A DNA stretch of 21,619 nt from an uncultured Collinsella sp. (GCA_900541185.1 UQIQ01000037.1:1-21619), one strand, 5' to 3'; counted from the first letter of the stretch, positions 7,748 to 15,752 are shown. The notes: generated from the letters alone by a model not told the origin. Numbers and translations are program-made.

Positions 7748-7778
7748 CCCAGCCCAACCTTGGGCGCCCAATACTGGG
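7748..7778. promoter_or_regulatory. Nested palindrome at the guaB transcription start (operator or leader hairpin)
   Basis: A perfect 12-bp palindrome TTGGGCGCCCAA (7760-7771) lies inside an outer pair CCCAG (7748-7752) / CTGGG (7774-7778). It lies immediately downstream of the predicted guaB -10 box, so it covers the expected start site. It could bind a repressor or fold in the 5' leader. Confidence 0.5.
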
Positions 7779-7780
7779 GA

Positions 7781-7809
7781 AGTATCTTAACGCACTTTGA
7801 CTGCTACAA
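7781..7809 (-). promoter_or_regulatory. Candidate guaB promoter
   Basis: On the minus strand TTGTAG (-35, 7804-7809), a 17-bp spacer and GATACT (-10, 7781-7786) give a start near 7774 and a leader of about 73 nt. The -35 hexamer overlaps the -10 hexamer of the candidate promoter on the other strand. Confidence 0.5.
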
Positions 7810-7810
7810 T
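7802..7810 (+). promoter_or_regulatory. Candidate extended -10 promoter of the modE-like gene
   Basis: TGCTACAAT on the plus strand is an extended -10 element (TGN plus TACAAT). No good -35 box is seen. The predicted start near 7817 gives a leader of about 80 nt. It overlaps the guaB -35 box by five bases. Confidence 0.4.
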
Positions 7811-7854
7811 GCATGATTTAAGAAGAGCACACGAGGGTTTGACGCAGGCTTTGC

Positions 7855-7869
7855 GTTTGCCCAGCAAAC
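7855..7869 (+). other. Small hairpin before the modE-like gene
   Basis: GTTTGC (7855-7860) and GCAAAC (7864-7869) pair around a 3-nt loop, about 9 nt upstream of the putative GGGGAG ribosome binding site. It may be an operator half-site pair or a leader hairpin; the stem is short. Confidence 0.35.
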
Positions 7870-7894
7870 ACTTTAGCGGGGAGACGTGGAGCAC

Positions 7895-8242
7895 ATGGAG
7901 TACAAGACAACGGCAAAGTTGGTCATTCAAGCGTGCGACAAGGATCTGCCGGGCGTGTTCGGCCACGGCTGCGTCTTGCTGCTGCAGGGTATTGCCCGCG
8001 AGCACTCGCTCAACCGTGCCGCCAAGAGCATGGGTATGGCGTATTCCAAGGCCTGGCGCATTGTGAACGAGGCCGAAGGCCAGCTGGGCTGCAAGCTCAT
8101 CGAGCGCGACGGCGCCCGCGGATCCACCCTCACCCCCGCCGGCGAGCGGGCCATAGCGGTCTACGAGGAGCTGCAGACCGACATCAACAACGTCATCGCT
8201 ACCAAAGCCGACGCCCTCATCGCCAGCATCAACGCAAAGTAG
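7895..8242 (+). CDS. Stand-alone ModE/LysR-type winged-helix transcriptional regulator
   Basis: A small DNA-binding protein of 115 residues (MEYKTTAKLVIQACDKD...). It matches the N-terminal winged-helix domain of molybdate regulator ModE: HSLNRAAKSMGMAYSKAWRIVNEAE is the helix-turn-helix (about 35-60), and LIERDGARGSTLTPAGERAI is the wing, where ModE has a Gly-rich loop followed by LT..G. No molybdate-binding (MOP) domain follows, so the effector is unknown. A GTG at 7886 (three residues earlier) is an alternative start; spacing to the GGGGAG at 7878-7883 suits neither perfectly. It is the only plus-strand gene in the window and is divergent from guaB with overlapping predicted promoters, so control of guaB or of itself is possible. 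Confidence 0.85.
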   Translation: MEYKTTAKLVIQACDKDLPGVFGHGCVLLLQGIAREHSLNRAAKSMGMAYSKAWRIVNEAEGQLGCKLIERDGARGSTLTPAGERAIAVYEELQTDINNVIATKADALIASINAK

Positions 8243-8301
8243 TCCTTTTAGGCGGTTTTTAGCCCACAGCGCCCTCGGGTTGAGGCTCGCGCCACAAAAC
8301 G

Positions 8302-8439
8302 GGCCCATCTACTACGTTTAGTTGAACACCCACGACCATACCGGACATTATGAAAATAAAACCGCTGGTAAACAGCTTGGTAATTTTCAAAATAGGCGGG
8401 TGTGGTCGACCCCTATTGCTTAAACGTAGTAAATAGGCC
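8302..8439. repeat. 138-bp imperfect palindromic intergenic element
   Basis: The outer 19-nt arms (8302-8320 and 8421-8439) match at all but two positions and share the core TACTACGTTTA / TAAACGTAGTA. Inside, CGACCATACC...TGAAAAT pairs imperfectly with ATTTTCA...GGTGTGGTCG, and the apex is GCTG-GTAAA-CAGC. Both ends are flanked by GTTTT reading outward, so it can also act as a terminator for both convergent genes. The architecture is that of a dispersed MITE/REP-type repeat; copy number cannot be seen from one window. Confidence 0.75.
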
Positions 8440-8465
8440 GTTTTCGTGACACAGACCCCGATTAG

Positions 8466-9458
8466 CTACTTGCGAAGGGCGTTATCGAGAGTGGCAGCCA
8501 CCTGCAGAGGGTCGTCGGTGCCGGCGAAGAGGCGGATGGCGCTCCCCCGCTTACCGCGCGGGGCCGAAAGGCGCGTTGCTGAGCCGCCGGCGGGCGACGT
8601 GCGGAACTCCCCCGGCAATGTGTCGAACAGCTCACCAGCACTTCGCTCGATAAGGTCAAACTCAACTGCCGGGCCAAAGCCGTGCTCGAGGATTCCCGTT
8701 GCAACCGCATGGTCGGGATGCGAGGTCAGCCCGGGATAGCGCACGTTGCGTACCATCTCGTTGGCGGCCAGATACTCGGCCAGCGCACGGGCGCGATCGA
8801 AGTGGGCCTGCATGCGAGCGTCGAGCGAAGACAGCCCCCGCTCCAGCATGCAAGCCTCATTAGCAGAAAGGTCGAGTGCAGACGCACCGCAATCCGCAAG
8901 AAGCGCATGCGCACACTCGGCGGCGGCATCCACGCGATGGCGCTTAAGCTGCGAGCGCGCCACCGAAGCGGCGACGAGCTTGCGCGGCGCAACGCCGGTA
9001 CACACACGGTCGAGTGCCTCGAGCGACAGGACGGCACCCAAACGCAGCGGATCGCACCCAAAGACGCTTGCCACGGTGTTATCCACCACGAGCAACGCAC
9101 GGGCCTCACGCGCCGCCCGACCCAGCGCACGCAGATCGGGCACACGTAGGCCAAACCCGCCGATGGAATTGACGAACCACCACAGATGCGACCCGCCAGC
9201 ATCAAACGAAGCATCAAAGCCCTCGGACGCGGCGGTAAACGCCGCAACCGACGGCTCCCCCACGAGCACAACGTCGCAGGCATCAAAGCCGCGCGCAAAC
9301 ACATCGGCAAAGTCATCGGCAAACACGACCAGGCGATCGCTGGGACGCACAATCCCCAGCAGCGACAGCGCCGCCGGCACGTGCGAGGCCGCAACAAGAC
9401 GCGCCTCACGCGCGCCGGCCCTTGCAGCCCAGGACTCTTCTAGCTGTTGCACGTCCAC
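8466..9458 (-). CDS. Cys/Met-metabolism PLP-enzyme family protein lacking the PLP lysine (probable pseudoenzyme)
   Basis: The fold is that of the cystathionine gamma-synthase/lyase family. VVDNTVAS...PLRLGA (about 124-142) corresponds to the family's DNTF.SP...P..LGAD, NVRYPGLTSHPDHAVATGIL to V.YPGL.SHP, and IRLFAGTDD to iRlSvGiEd near the C-terminus. Counting without gaps from DNT, the Schiff-base lysine of the S-x-TK motif falls on R151 (sequence ALDR). The protein is about 330 residues, and about 50-60 N-terminal residues that supply the neighbouring subunit's Tyr/Arg to the PLP phosphate are absent. A normal PLP reaction is therefore unlikely. The GTG at 9458 was chosen because AAAGGA lies 9 nt upstream. 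The frame is intact, so it seems maintained. It lies 112 nt downstream of the Pel-like operon. Confidence 0.8.
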   Translation of the reverse strand: MDVQQLEESWAARAGAREARLVAASHVPAALSLLGIVRPSDRLVVFADDFADVFARGFDACDVVLVGEPSVAAFTAASEGFDASFDAGGSHLWWFVNSIGGFGLRVPDLRALGRAAREARALLVVDNTVASVFGCDPLRLGAVLSLEALDRVCTGVAPRKLVAASVARSQLKRHRVDAAAECAHALLADCGASALDLSANEACMLERGLSSLDARMQAHFDRARALAEYLAANEMVRNVRYPGLTSHPDHAVATGILEHGFGPAVEFDLIERSAGELFDTLPGEFRTSPAGGSATRLSAPRGKRGSAIRLFAGTDDPLQVAATLDNALRK

Positions 9459-9540
9459 GCGGCACCATCCTTTACATAAAACCAAACCAAGACCAGCCCA
9501 CCCAGGTCGAGAAAACGTCAGCGCAAGCAGCGTCGAGCGG

Positions 9541-9564
9541 TCCGGCGTTCGTTAGAACGCCGGA
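9541..9564 (-). terminator. Hairpin directly after the Pel-like operon
   Basis: TCCGGCGTTC (9541-9550) and GAACGCCGGA (9555-9564) form a perfect 10-bp stem with a 4-nt loop, 6 nt after the last stop codon of the operon. No U-tract follows on the minus strand, so it may stop transcription only partly or protect the mRNA 3' end. Confidence 0.5.
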
Positions 9565-9570
9565 ACAAAA

Positions 9571-10236
9571 TTAGCCGTGATATTCGCCGTTGTATTGGAT
9601 CAACGTTAGATCTTCCACGCCATCGAGCGTGCGAATGGCGTCGGCATAGGGCATGTCCACGCCATCTGAGAACACCTCGACGGCCATCTCGACCTTGTCG
9701 CCGCGCATCGTCTTGGACTTGACGGAAAACTTGGTGCGCCCAAATGCACGCACGATATCGTCGCCGGTGGTCTGACCCGTGTAGTGGATGACCATCATGT
9801 ACACGCGCGCCTTGTCCTGGTGGCTCGCAAAGCCGGCAATCATCACCACGATCACCACCGCCGTGAGCCCCACGAGCGCATACATACCGGCTCCCGCCGT
9901 AATGCCTGTGGTAATGGACCAAAACAGATACAACAGGTCGAGCGGGTCCTTGACCGCCGTGCGGTAGCGGACAATAGACAGAGCACCGACCATACCGAGC
10001 GAGATGACCACATTCGTCGAGATCGCGAGCGTGACCATGCAGGTGAGCACACACATGCCCACGAGCGTCACGGCAAAACTGCGCGAATAGACCACGCCGG
10101 TAAAAAAGCGCTTGTACACGTAATAGATCAGGATGCCCATGGCGAGCGCCACGAGCAGCGACAGGCCAATCTTGGCAGGGTCGACCTGACCGAACGCCTC
10201 CAAGACGGAGTTCTTAAAAAAGTCCCTGGTGCTCAT
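9571..10236 (-). CDS. DUF4956 membrane protein
   Basis: This is a 221-residue protein of the DUF4956 family with an unknown biochemical role. About four hydrophobic segments fill residues 22-155 (IGLSLLVALAMGILIYYVY; FAVTLVGMCVLTCMVTLAI; LLYLFWSITTGITAGAGMYAL; LTAVVIVVMIAGF). The family signature SLGMVGALSIVRYRTAVKDPLDLLYLFW (about 78-106) links segments two and three, and a soluble C-terminal domain of about 70 residues follows. DUF4956 genes commonly sit beside VTC-domain and CotH genes, as here. The start is 3 nt after the VTC stop with GAGGGG upstream. It is the last gene of the eight-gene operon. A role as membrane partner or channel for the polyphosphate module is inference. Confidence 0.88.
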   Translation of the reverse strand: MSTRDFFKNSVLEAFGQVDPAKIGLSLLVALAMGILIYYVYKRFFTGVVYSRSFAVTLVGMCVLTCMVTLAISTNVVISLGMVGALSIVRYRTAVKDPLDLLYLFWSITTGITAGAGMYALVGLTAVVIVVMIAGFASHQDKARVYMMVIHYTGQTTGDDIVRAFGRTKFSVKSKTMRGDKVEMAVEVFSDGVDMPYADAIRTLDGVEDLTLIQYNGEYHG

Positions 10237-10239
10237 GGT

Positions 10240-11031
10240 TTAAATATCCCCTCGGTTCCCAAAATCCGATTCCCAGTAGTTAAAACCGCGCAGGTAGGCG
10301 GTCTTGTCATAACACAGGCAGTACTTTGAGACCGCCGTGAGTTCGGCCGCACCCGGCGGCACCATATCGCGCGCCAGCTGCGGACAAAACTCGGTAAACT
10401 TGACCTCCATCACCAGCTTGCCGGGCTCCAGCACGGGCAGCGCGGGCAACGTCGCGTCAAAGATGTCAAAGCTCCCCACCGCCGCACGCACGTTGCTATC
10501 AAAGGTAATGCGCACGGTGCCCTCGTCCATCACCCACGGCTCGCGCTCGTAGTCCACGATGGTCCGCGGGCGCATCATATTACAGATGCACTCGATGTAG
10601 AACTCGCGACAGAGCGGATAGGGGCTCCTCAGCAAAAAGTCGTAGTCGCCAGCCAGAATCTGCTCAAACTCATCACACGTGAGCGGCGCGTCCTCCTTGT
10701 AGATCCAGCTGCCGTACTTCTTTTTGCGCTCCAGCTTAATCACCTTGTCGCTGCCGTTATAGATGCGCACGCGATACTTTTTGCGCATGAGAATACCGGC
10801 GTCTTTTTCCTCGTAGGCCGAGTTGCAGTAGTCGTCAAAGTACAGGCTGCGAATGGTGTAACCGCCCGCCTGCGCATGCTTGTCTAGTTTAAAAACCGGC
10901 GCCATGCGGCAGGCAAGCGCGGCGTGCTCGCCCTCGTTAATGAGATATTTGAGCTCGTGGCGGTAACGTTCCTGCGTGGCGCGCACAGGCGGAGCCGCCA
11001 AGCGCTCAAGCAGTGCGCTAGCCCTCCTCAT
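10240..11031 (-). CDS. VTC-domain polyphosphate polymerase-like protein
   Basis: The protein (263 residues) belongs to the triphosphate-tunnel metalloenzyme fold typified by yeast Vtc4, which makes polyphosphate from ATP. Tunnel residues are visible throughout: ERYRHELKY (E26, K28), KKYRVRIYN (R87, R89), IKLERKKK (K99, E101, K103), VDYEREP (R163), LVMEVKF (E209, K211) and SKY (K236). There is no SPX domain and no membrane segment, so it is probably cytoplasmic and may dock on the adjacent DUF4956 protein. The ATG at 11031 has GGAGG 6 nt upstream and overlaps the end of the cotH-like gene by 14 bp. Polymerase activity is predicted from the family and not shown; a related tripolyphosphatase-like activity is possible. 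Confidence 0.9.
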   Translation of the reverse strand: MRRASALLERLAAPPVRATQERYRHELKYLINEGEHAALACRMAPVFKLDKHAQAGGYTIRSLYFDDYCNSAYEEKDAGILMRKKYRVRIYNGSDKVIKLERKKKYGSWIYKEDAPLTCDEFEQILAGDYDFLLRSPYPLCREFYIECICNMMRPRTIVDYEREPWVMDEGTVRITFDSNVRAAVGSFDIFDATLPALPVLEPGKLVMEVKFTEFCPQLARDMVPPGAAELTAVSKYCLCYDKTAYLRGFNYWESDFGNRGDI

Positions 11032-12787
11032 ACGTATCCTCCACGACCTTACCGCCGTCCTGCACGTAAAAGCACTTCATGCCGTACTGCTTGCCATCGT
11101 CGGTCACATAGTAGTCAAACGCATCCTGCGTATAGCCGTCTGAGTTGGTGGCGCGCACGCGTACAAAATACTGGCCGGTATCGGGTGCATCGCAGGTCAC
11201 CTCGGGCAGCAGCACGTCCTCGGCCCTAAAAAGCACGTCGCTTATGACATAGTCGTGCGCCAGCTCCACGGTATAGCGAATGTCACGCGCCTTAAAGTCG
11301 TAGGACGCATCCCAGTTAATGCGCAGCTTACCGTTATCGATCTGCGGCACGCCAATGTAGAACGGCATGGGCTTTTTATAGCTCTCGCGAAAGCTCTTGT
11401 AGTTCTCCTCGATCTCGGAGGGAATCGCCGTGGCAATCTGCTCGTATTCGTCCTTGGTGACAGGCAGATTGTCGATATCGGGCGAAGCAAAGACCAGGGA
11501 TTCAGTCACCTCGCGGTAGTGCTTGATCATCTTGGTCAGGCGTGCCTCGGTCATATACGAGCGCAGGTCCTTGACGGCGCGATCGAGCTCACCGCGGAAC
11601 GCCTTGCTGCGCAGCGCACGATTGAATAGCACGTTGCCCCAGTAGTTGCTTACGCCGCGCTCCCAGCTCGCATAATCCGAGAACCCCGTCAGGCTCAGCT
11701 CAAGCTTACGCAGCATGCCGTCGTTATCCCAATCCAGGATGTACCAGACCTTGGAGTTAAGCGGGCTGTACAGATAGCAGTTGCGGTTCTGCGTATCGCA
11801 GTTGCCCGTCAGGATCTGAAACGCCAACCAATAGACCAGATTCTCGGTATCAAAGTAGGTGTCGAGCACGTCATCGATCTTTTGCGATTCGTCGTTGAGC
11901 GCATCGAGCATCTCGATGAGCTTGGTGTGGTCCGAATCGCCCTTAATCTCGAGCATGCCCTCAAAGCTTGCCTGGTTGTAGTCGGGGTCGTCAGCAAGCT
12001 TAATGGTATCCTCGTAGCGATGGAAATCAAAGCTGTTCACCTTGTACAGATGCCCGCTCTTATCCAGGCCATGTGCCTTAAGCGCCGTCTTGTTGAGCTG
12101 TTCAACCTGCGTAAACAGGCCGTAGTCCTCAAAGGTGTCGTTGGACTTTTCGGTCTGGTCGCACACCCACAGATGCACAAACTGCGTGCGCAGGCCCATC
12201 ATCTGGGGAATCCCGCGGATAAGGTCGTAGGCCATCTTGTTGCGAAAACGCATACCCTCGCCCATGTGCTTGTTGAGCGCAATCGCGCGCTGTTGGCGCC
12301 AGCTACCCTTGCCCTTTTTGAGCTCAACCTTGTAATTCTTTTGCGAGTTCATGCTCGACGTCTGGCCACGCACCTGCACGGTAGCATTGGGCGCTTCCTC
12401 GCCATAGCCAACCTCACCGGCCACCGGGCCGTCTTCGTCGCCCGCCTGCAAAAGCCCCATTACCTGATAGCGCGTCACGCCCATGTCGGCGTAGTCATAC
12501 ACCGAGTACGTATTGATCTCGGCCCAGCTATGATCGGTGTTCTCGGAGCTGTTACCGCGCGAGACCGTCAGGTACATGGTCACAATGCCCGAGTCGTCGT
12601 AGACCTCGTACAGCTCGTCCTTATCGCGCAGGTGCTTGGACTGGTCGGAGGCCTCGGCCTTTTTAATCTTGCCCTGCTTTTTGACCTTTTTAGTCGAGGA
12701 TTCGTCCTGAGACGAGCAGCCCGAAAGCAACAGCGCGCCGGCAGCCGCCTCGATCAGGCAGCGGCGAGACATCAACTTATCGATCAT
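11018..12787 (-). CDS. CotH-type protein kinase lipoprotein with C-terminal Fn3-like domain
   Basis: A 589-residue secreted lipoprotein. MSRRCLIEAAAGALLLSGC carries a lipobox with C24 after a twin-Arg-containing signal peptide. A Lys-rich spacer follows. The CotH fold, a Fam20-like atypical kinase that phosphorylates Ser in B. subtilis spore coat proteins, spans about 60-440. Candidate active-site residues are K153 in KNYKVELKK, E229 in FTQVEQLNK, D331 in GNCDTQNRN and the metal-binding D352/D354/D356 in ILDWDND. The tail (about 480-570, GKLRINWDASYD...VRVRATNSDG) looks like a fibronectin type III domain. The ATG at 12787 has GGGGAGG upstream and overlaps the pelG stop by 11 bp. A substrate on the cell surface or polymer is inferred. 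Confidence 0.88.
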   Translation of the reverse strand: MIDKLMSRRCLIEAAAGALLLSGCSSQDESSTKKVKKQGKIKKAEASDQSKHLRDKDELYEVYDDSGIVTMYLTVSRGNSSENTDHSWAEINTYSVYDYADMGVTRYQVMGLLQAGDEDGPVAGEVGYGEEAPNATVQVRGQTSSMNSQKNYKVELKKGKGSWRQQRAIALNKHMGEGMRFRNKMAYDLIRGIPQMMGLRTQFVHLWVCDQTEKSNDTFEDYGLFTQVEQLNKTALKAHGLDKSGHLYKVNSFDFHRYEDTIKLADDPDYNQASFEGMLEIKGDSDHTKLIEMLDALNDESQKIDDVLDTYFDTENLVYWLAFQILTGNCDTQNRNCYLYSPLNSKVWYILDWDNDGMLRKLELSLTGFSDYASWERGVSNYWGNVLFNRALRSKAFRGELDRAVKDLRSYMTEARLTKMIKHYREVTESLVFASPDIDNLPVTKDEYEQIATAIPSEIEENYKSFRESYKKPMPFYIGVPQIDNGKLRINWDASYDFKARDIRYTVELAHDYVISDVLFRAEDVLLPEVTCDAPDTGQYFVRVRATNSDGYTQDAFDYYVTDDGKQYGMKCFYVQDGGKVVEDTYEEG

Positions 12788-14321
12788 CAGAACCTCCCCA
12801 ATGTTTTTGGAACAGGCGAACCACCATACGTTCAAACGCACTGCGCGGATCACCGCCCACGCGCTTGTCCTCGTAGCGTTGCTCAACACGGTCGAGCACC
12901 CGGCCAAGTTCGGTAAACCAGCCCGTCTTGTCAGTAGCCACAATGGGCTGCTGGCTCAGGATACGATACGGCAAGTTGGCGGTATAGGTATCGAGCCGCA
13001 GCAGCGCCACGATAAAAAACACCGCTGCACCCAACAAAAAGCCAAAGCCGTAAAACTGCTGCGGCAAGAGCAGAGAAACGGCAGTCGCCAGCCCGGCCAC
13101 ATCGGCAAACAGCCCCGAGGCCAGCACGGCCCCCTTGTAGTCGGTAAAGTACAACAAGATGAGCAACACCGTATTGCCCACGGCATACAGGCCATAGCCC
13201 ACGCACAACGTGCGAAAATACCCGTGCATCAGGTTATTAAAGCCCAACGGTAGGGCCGACAGCACCGTGGTCTCGAGCGAGATGACCGCCGCCGTCACAA
13301 ACAGCTGCTTGAGCGCACAAAACCGCAGTTCTCGGTTGAGCGTGGCAAGCATTTCCTCCTCGGCCACCTCAATGTCGCCCACCACGCCGCCGTCGTTGAA
13401 CAGGCTGTAGTAGTCGCGGTAGCGCGGATAGAAATTGACCTCGACCGAGACCACAAAGTTGACGGACGTGACCAGGATCGTCAAAAACGCGATGAGCGCC
13501 GGCACATCGTGGTAGGGCGCACCATAAAACAAGCCCTTGACCTGCACGCCAATGGGACCGGCCCAAATTATCACCAAGTGCGCAAAGAGACCCAGGTTGG
13601 TAAACAAGCCCGTGAGCGCCAGCGGAATAAACTGATCGAGCCACTGCAAAAAGAGCCAGGGGCTGCGTTCGCTCTGCGGAAAATATCGGTACAGCAGCAC
13701 CACGTCCCAGGCGAGCATGACGCCGTAGCCCAGAGCAATTGACGCCAACAGGCCCTCGACCGGCGGCAGTCCCAGCGCCAGCGCGGCCAGGGCGCACAGG
13801 CACGCCACGCCAATGGCAACCGCAAAGCTGCATAGGATACCGCGGTAATCCTTGATGGCCGTGAGGTAACTCATGCCGCTCCAGTTGACGATCATAATGT
13901 TAAACAGCCACAGGCACAGCAGTCCCTGCAGCAGCGTGGCGCCCGAGAACAGCAAAAAGACGCCGTAGAGCACGGTGCCCGCAACGAGCATGATGGCATT
14001 AAACCCCCAAAACGAAGGCAGGATCTCATCCTCGCGCTCGGCAAAGAGCATGTCGGCCAAAAAGCGCGTGACCGGCATAGAGAAAAAACTCGTGAGCGTG
14101 AGCGACGCCAGCAGCGTATAGGTCACCATGCACACCAGCAAGTCCTGGTTGGCTCGGCCCACGCCCCACAGACCGCACAGCACCAAGATACCCACCTGGA
14201 GCAGCACGCCCAACAGCATGGGGCCCGTGCACACAATGCCGGCGTAGCCGTAAGCGCGCATCGTGGCAAACAGACCCTTACGCCTAAACAGGCGCTTGAG
14301 CTCAAAACCGATTCCGGCCAC
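12777..14321 (-). CDS. pelG: Pel exopolysaccharide exporter PelG
   Basis: PelG is a 514-residue polytopic protein of the MATE/MOP flippase superfamily that works with PelF, PelD and PelE to move the Pel polymer across the cytoplasmic membrane. The N-terminal signature MAGIGFELKRLFRRKGLF followed by YGYAGIVCTGPMLLG is typical. About 12 hydrophobic helices span residues 20-460, with a short charged loop (NDGGVVGDIEVAEEEMLATLNREL). The C-terminal 50 residues are cytoplasmic and Arg-rich. The start codon is GTG at 14321 with GGGGGAG 6 nt upstream, only 3 nt after the pelF stop. Its stop overlaps the cotH-like start. Confidence 0.95.
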   Translation of the reverse strand: MAGIGFELKRLFRRKGLFATMRAYGYAGIVCTGPMLLGVLLQVGILVLCGLWGVGRANQDLLVCMVTYTLLASLTLTSFFSMPVTRFLADMLFAEREDEILPSFWGFNAIMLVAGTVLYGVFLLFSGATLLQGLLCLWLFNIMIVNWSGMSYLTAIKDYRGILCSFAVAIGVACLCALAALALGLPPVEGLLASIALGYGVMLAWDVVLLYRYFPQSERSPWLFLQWLDQFIPLALTGLFTNLGLFAHLVIIWAGPIGVQVKGLFYGAPYHDVPALIAFLTILVTSVNFVVSVEVNFYPRYRDYYSLFNDGGVVGDIEVAEEEMLATLNRELRFCALKQLFVTAAVISLETTVLSALPLGFNNLMHGYFRTLCVGYGLYAVGNTVLLILLYFTDYKGAVLASGLFADVAGLATAVSLLLPQQFYGFGFLLGAAVFFIVALLRLDTYTANLPYRILSQQPIVATDKTGWFTELGRVLDRVEQRYEDKRVGGDPRSAFERMVVRLFQKHWGGSDDR

Positions 14322-14324
14322 CGG

Positions 14325-15752
14325 CTACTCCCCCTCTCTGGGCAGGTTAAACGCTTGCGCCGTCTCGTCGTACAGCGCGCGATAGTTGGCGAGCATCTGC
14401 TCGTGCAAGAAGTACGTGGCAACGCGACGCTGGCCGCGCTCCCCCATCTCAATGCGACGAGCGCGGCTTGTGCACATGCGTTCCATGGCATCGGCCAAGC
14501 CCTTGCGATACATTGGCGGCGTCACAAAACCCGCCACGCCAAAGTCGTCGCCCGGGGCGCCTTCGAGAAGCTCGCGACAGCAGCCCACCTCAGTCGTCAC
14601 GCAGGGACGGCGCGCTGCAAGCGACTCCAGCACGCTGAGCGGCTGGCCCTCGGAGATGCTCGTCAAAATGGTAAAGTCGAGCTTTTCCATGTACTCGACC
14701 ACGTTGACGCGGCCGGTAAAGATCAGGTCGCGCACGCCCAGGGTTTCGACCAGCGCGTGGCACTCGGCGCCGTACTCCTCGTCGTCCACGCCACCCATGA
14801 TGTGCAGGCGCACCTTGGGCAGGCGCTCGTGCAGCTCAAAGAAGGCATAAATCATGGTCTTGACATCCTTGATGGGCGCCAGGCGCACCACCGCGCCAAT
14901 GTCCACCCAGCCGTCATCGATCTTTAACGGAATATCCTTAAAGCGATCGAACTGGATGCCGTTGGGGATGACCAGGCATTTGTCCGCATCGCAGCCCATA
15001 TCGATCTGCGTCTTGCGGGCGTTATGGAACAAACTCGTCACGCGGAAGGCGCGGCGGTAAATCTCCTCCGAAAGCAGGTAGAAAAAGCGAATCCAGCGAT
15101 CCTTAAACGACGGCACCACCCAATCGGCGCGAATGATCTCTTCCTCGCGCTCGCGGGTATAGATGCCATGCTCGGTCAGCAGCACCGGCGCATAGTGAAC
15201 GCTTGAGCCCAGGCAGGCGAGCAGGCCACCGTAGCCGGTCGAGATGGCATGGTACACATCGGCCACCGGCACCTCGCTGCCCAACAGGTAGAGCACGGGT
15301 AGCAACATGGAGCGCATGGTGTGGAATGCATCGGCAAAGGGCGTGTAGGGATACTCGGCCAGGCACACGTCGCGAAAGATATCCATAAACGTGCGGCTCT
15401 GCAAAAACGAGAGCGGATGCACGCGACGGCGCTGGAAAATGTCGAACAGCACGTCCCAATCCGGATTGGAGAGCGACACCAGGCGGCGTAGCGCCTCGCG
15501 CTCACGGTCGTTAAAACTGGCTTCGTGCTGCTCGCCCGAAAGCCGCAGGGCATCGTCCAGGAACACCTCGTGCACCTCGACCACGTTGCTGGGCAGCTCG
15601 TAGACAAATTTGCCGCGGTCGGCAGCATGCGCGCCAATCACCCACAGCACGAACTCGTGCTCGGGCATGGCCTGGATATAGCCATGCATCCAGGTAGATA
15701 CGCCGCCGTGCACATAGGGGTAGCAACCCTCGAGTACCAAGCAGATTCTCAT
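14325..15752 (-). CDS. pelF: Pel glycosyltransferase PelF (GT4)
   Basis: PelF is the cytosolic GT-B glycosyltransferase that polymerises the Pel polysaccharide from UDP-N-acetylhexosamine. The 475-residue protein begins MRICLVLEGCYPYVHGGVSTW, the PelF signature with a glycine-rich acceptor-site loop. The C-terminal nucleotide-sugar domain shows VVRLAPIKD (R290, K295, phosphate contacts) and the GT4 EX7E motif SISEGQPLSVLE (E368, E376). The insert around 80-140 is usual for PelF. The first four bases of its ATG overlap the DUF2194 stop, which implies translational coupling. Chain composition (GalNAc/GlcNAc) is known for Pseudomonas Pel and only assumed here. Confidence 0.95.
   Translation of the reverse strand: MRICLVLEGCYPYVHGGVSTWMHGYIQAMPEHEFVLWVIGAHAADRGKFVYELPSNVVEVHEVFLDDALRLSGEQHEASFNDREREALRRLVSLSNPDWDVLFDIFQRRRVHPLSFLQSRTFMDIFRDVCLAEYPYTPFADAFHTMRSMLLPVLYLLGSEVPVADVYHAISTGYGGLLACLGSSVHYAPVLLTEHGIYTREREEEIIRADWVVPSFKDRWIRFFYLLSEEIYRRAFRVTSLFHNARKTQIDMGCDADKCLVIPNGIQFDRFKDIPLKIDDGWVDIGAVVRLAPIKDVKTMIYAFFELHERLPKVRLHIMGGVDDEEYGAECHALVETLGVRDLIFTGRVNVVEYMEKLDFTILTSISEGQPLSVLESLAARRPCVTTEVGCCRELLEGAPGDDFGVAGFVTPPMYRKGLADAMERMCTSRARRIEMGERGQRRVATYFLHEQMLANYRALYDETAQAFNLPREGE

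Noticed and set aside
7702..7890. Purine riboswitch before guaB
   Set aside because: The leader is only about 73 nt and lacks the conserved three-way junction and loop-loop sequences; only the nested palindrome is seen.
12788..12943. Upstream extension of the CotH-like gene by 52 codons
   Set aside because: It overlaps the coding end of pelG; the ATG at 12787 has GGGGAGG upstream and opens directly into a lipoprotein signal peptide.
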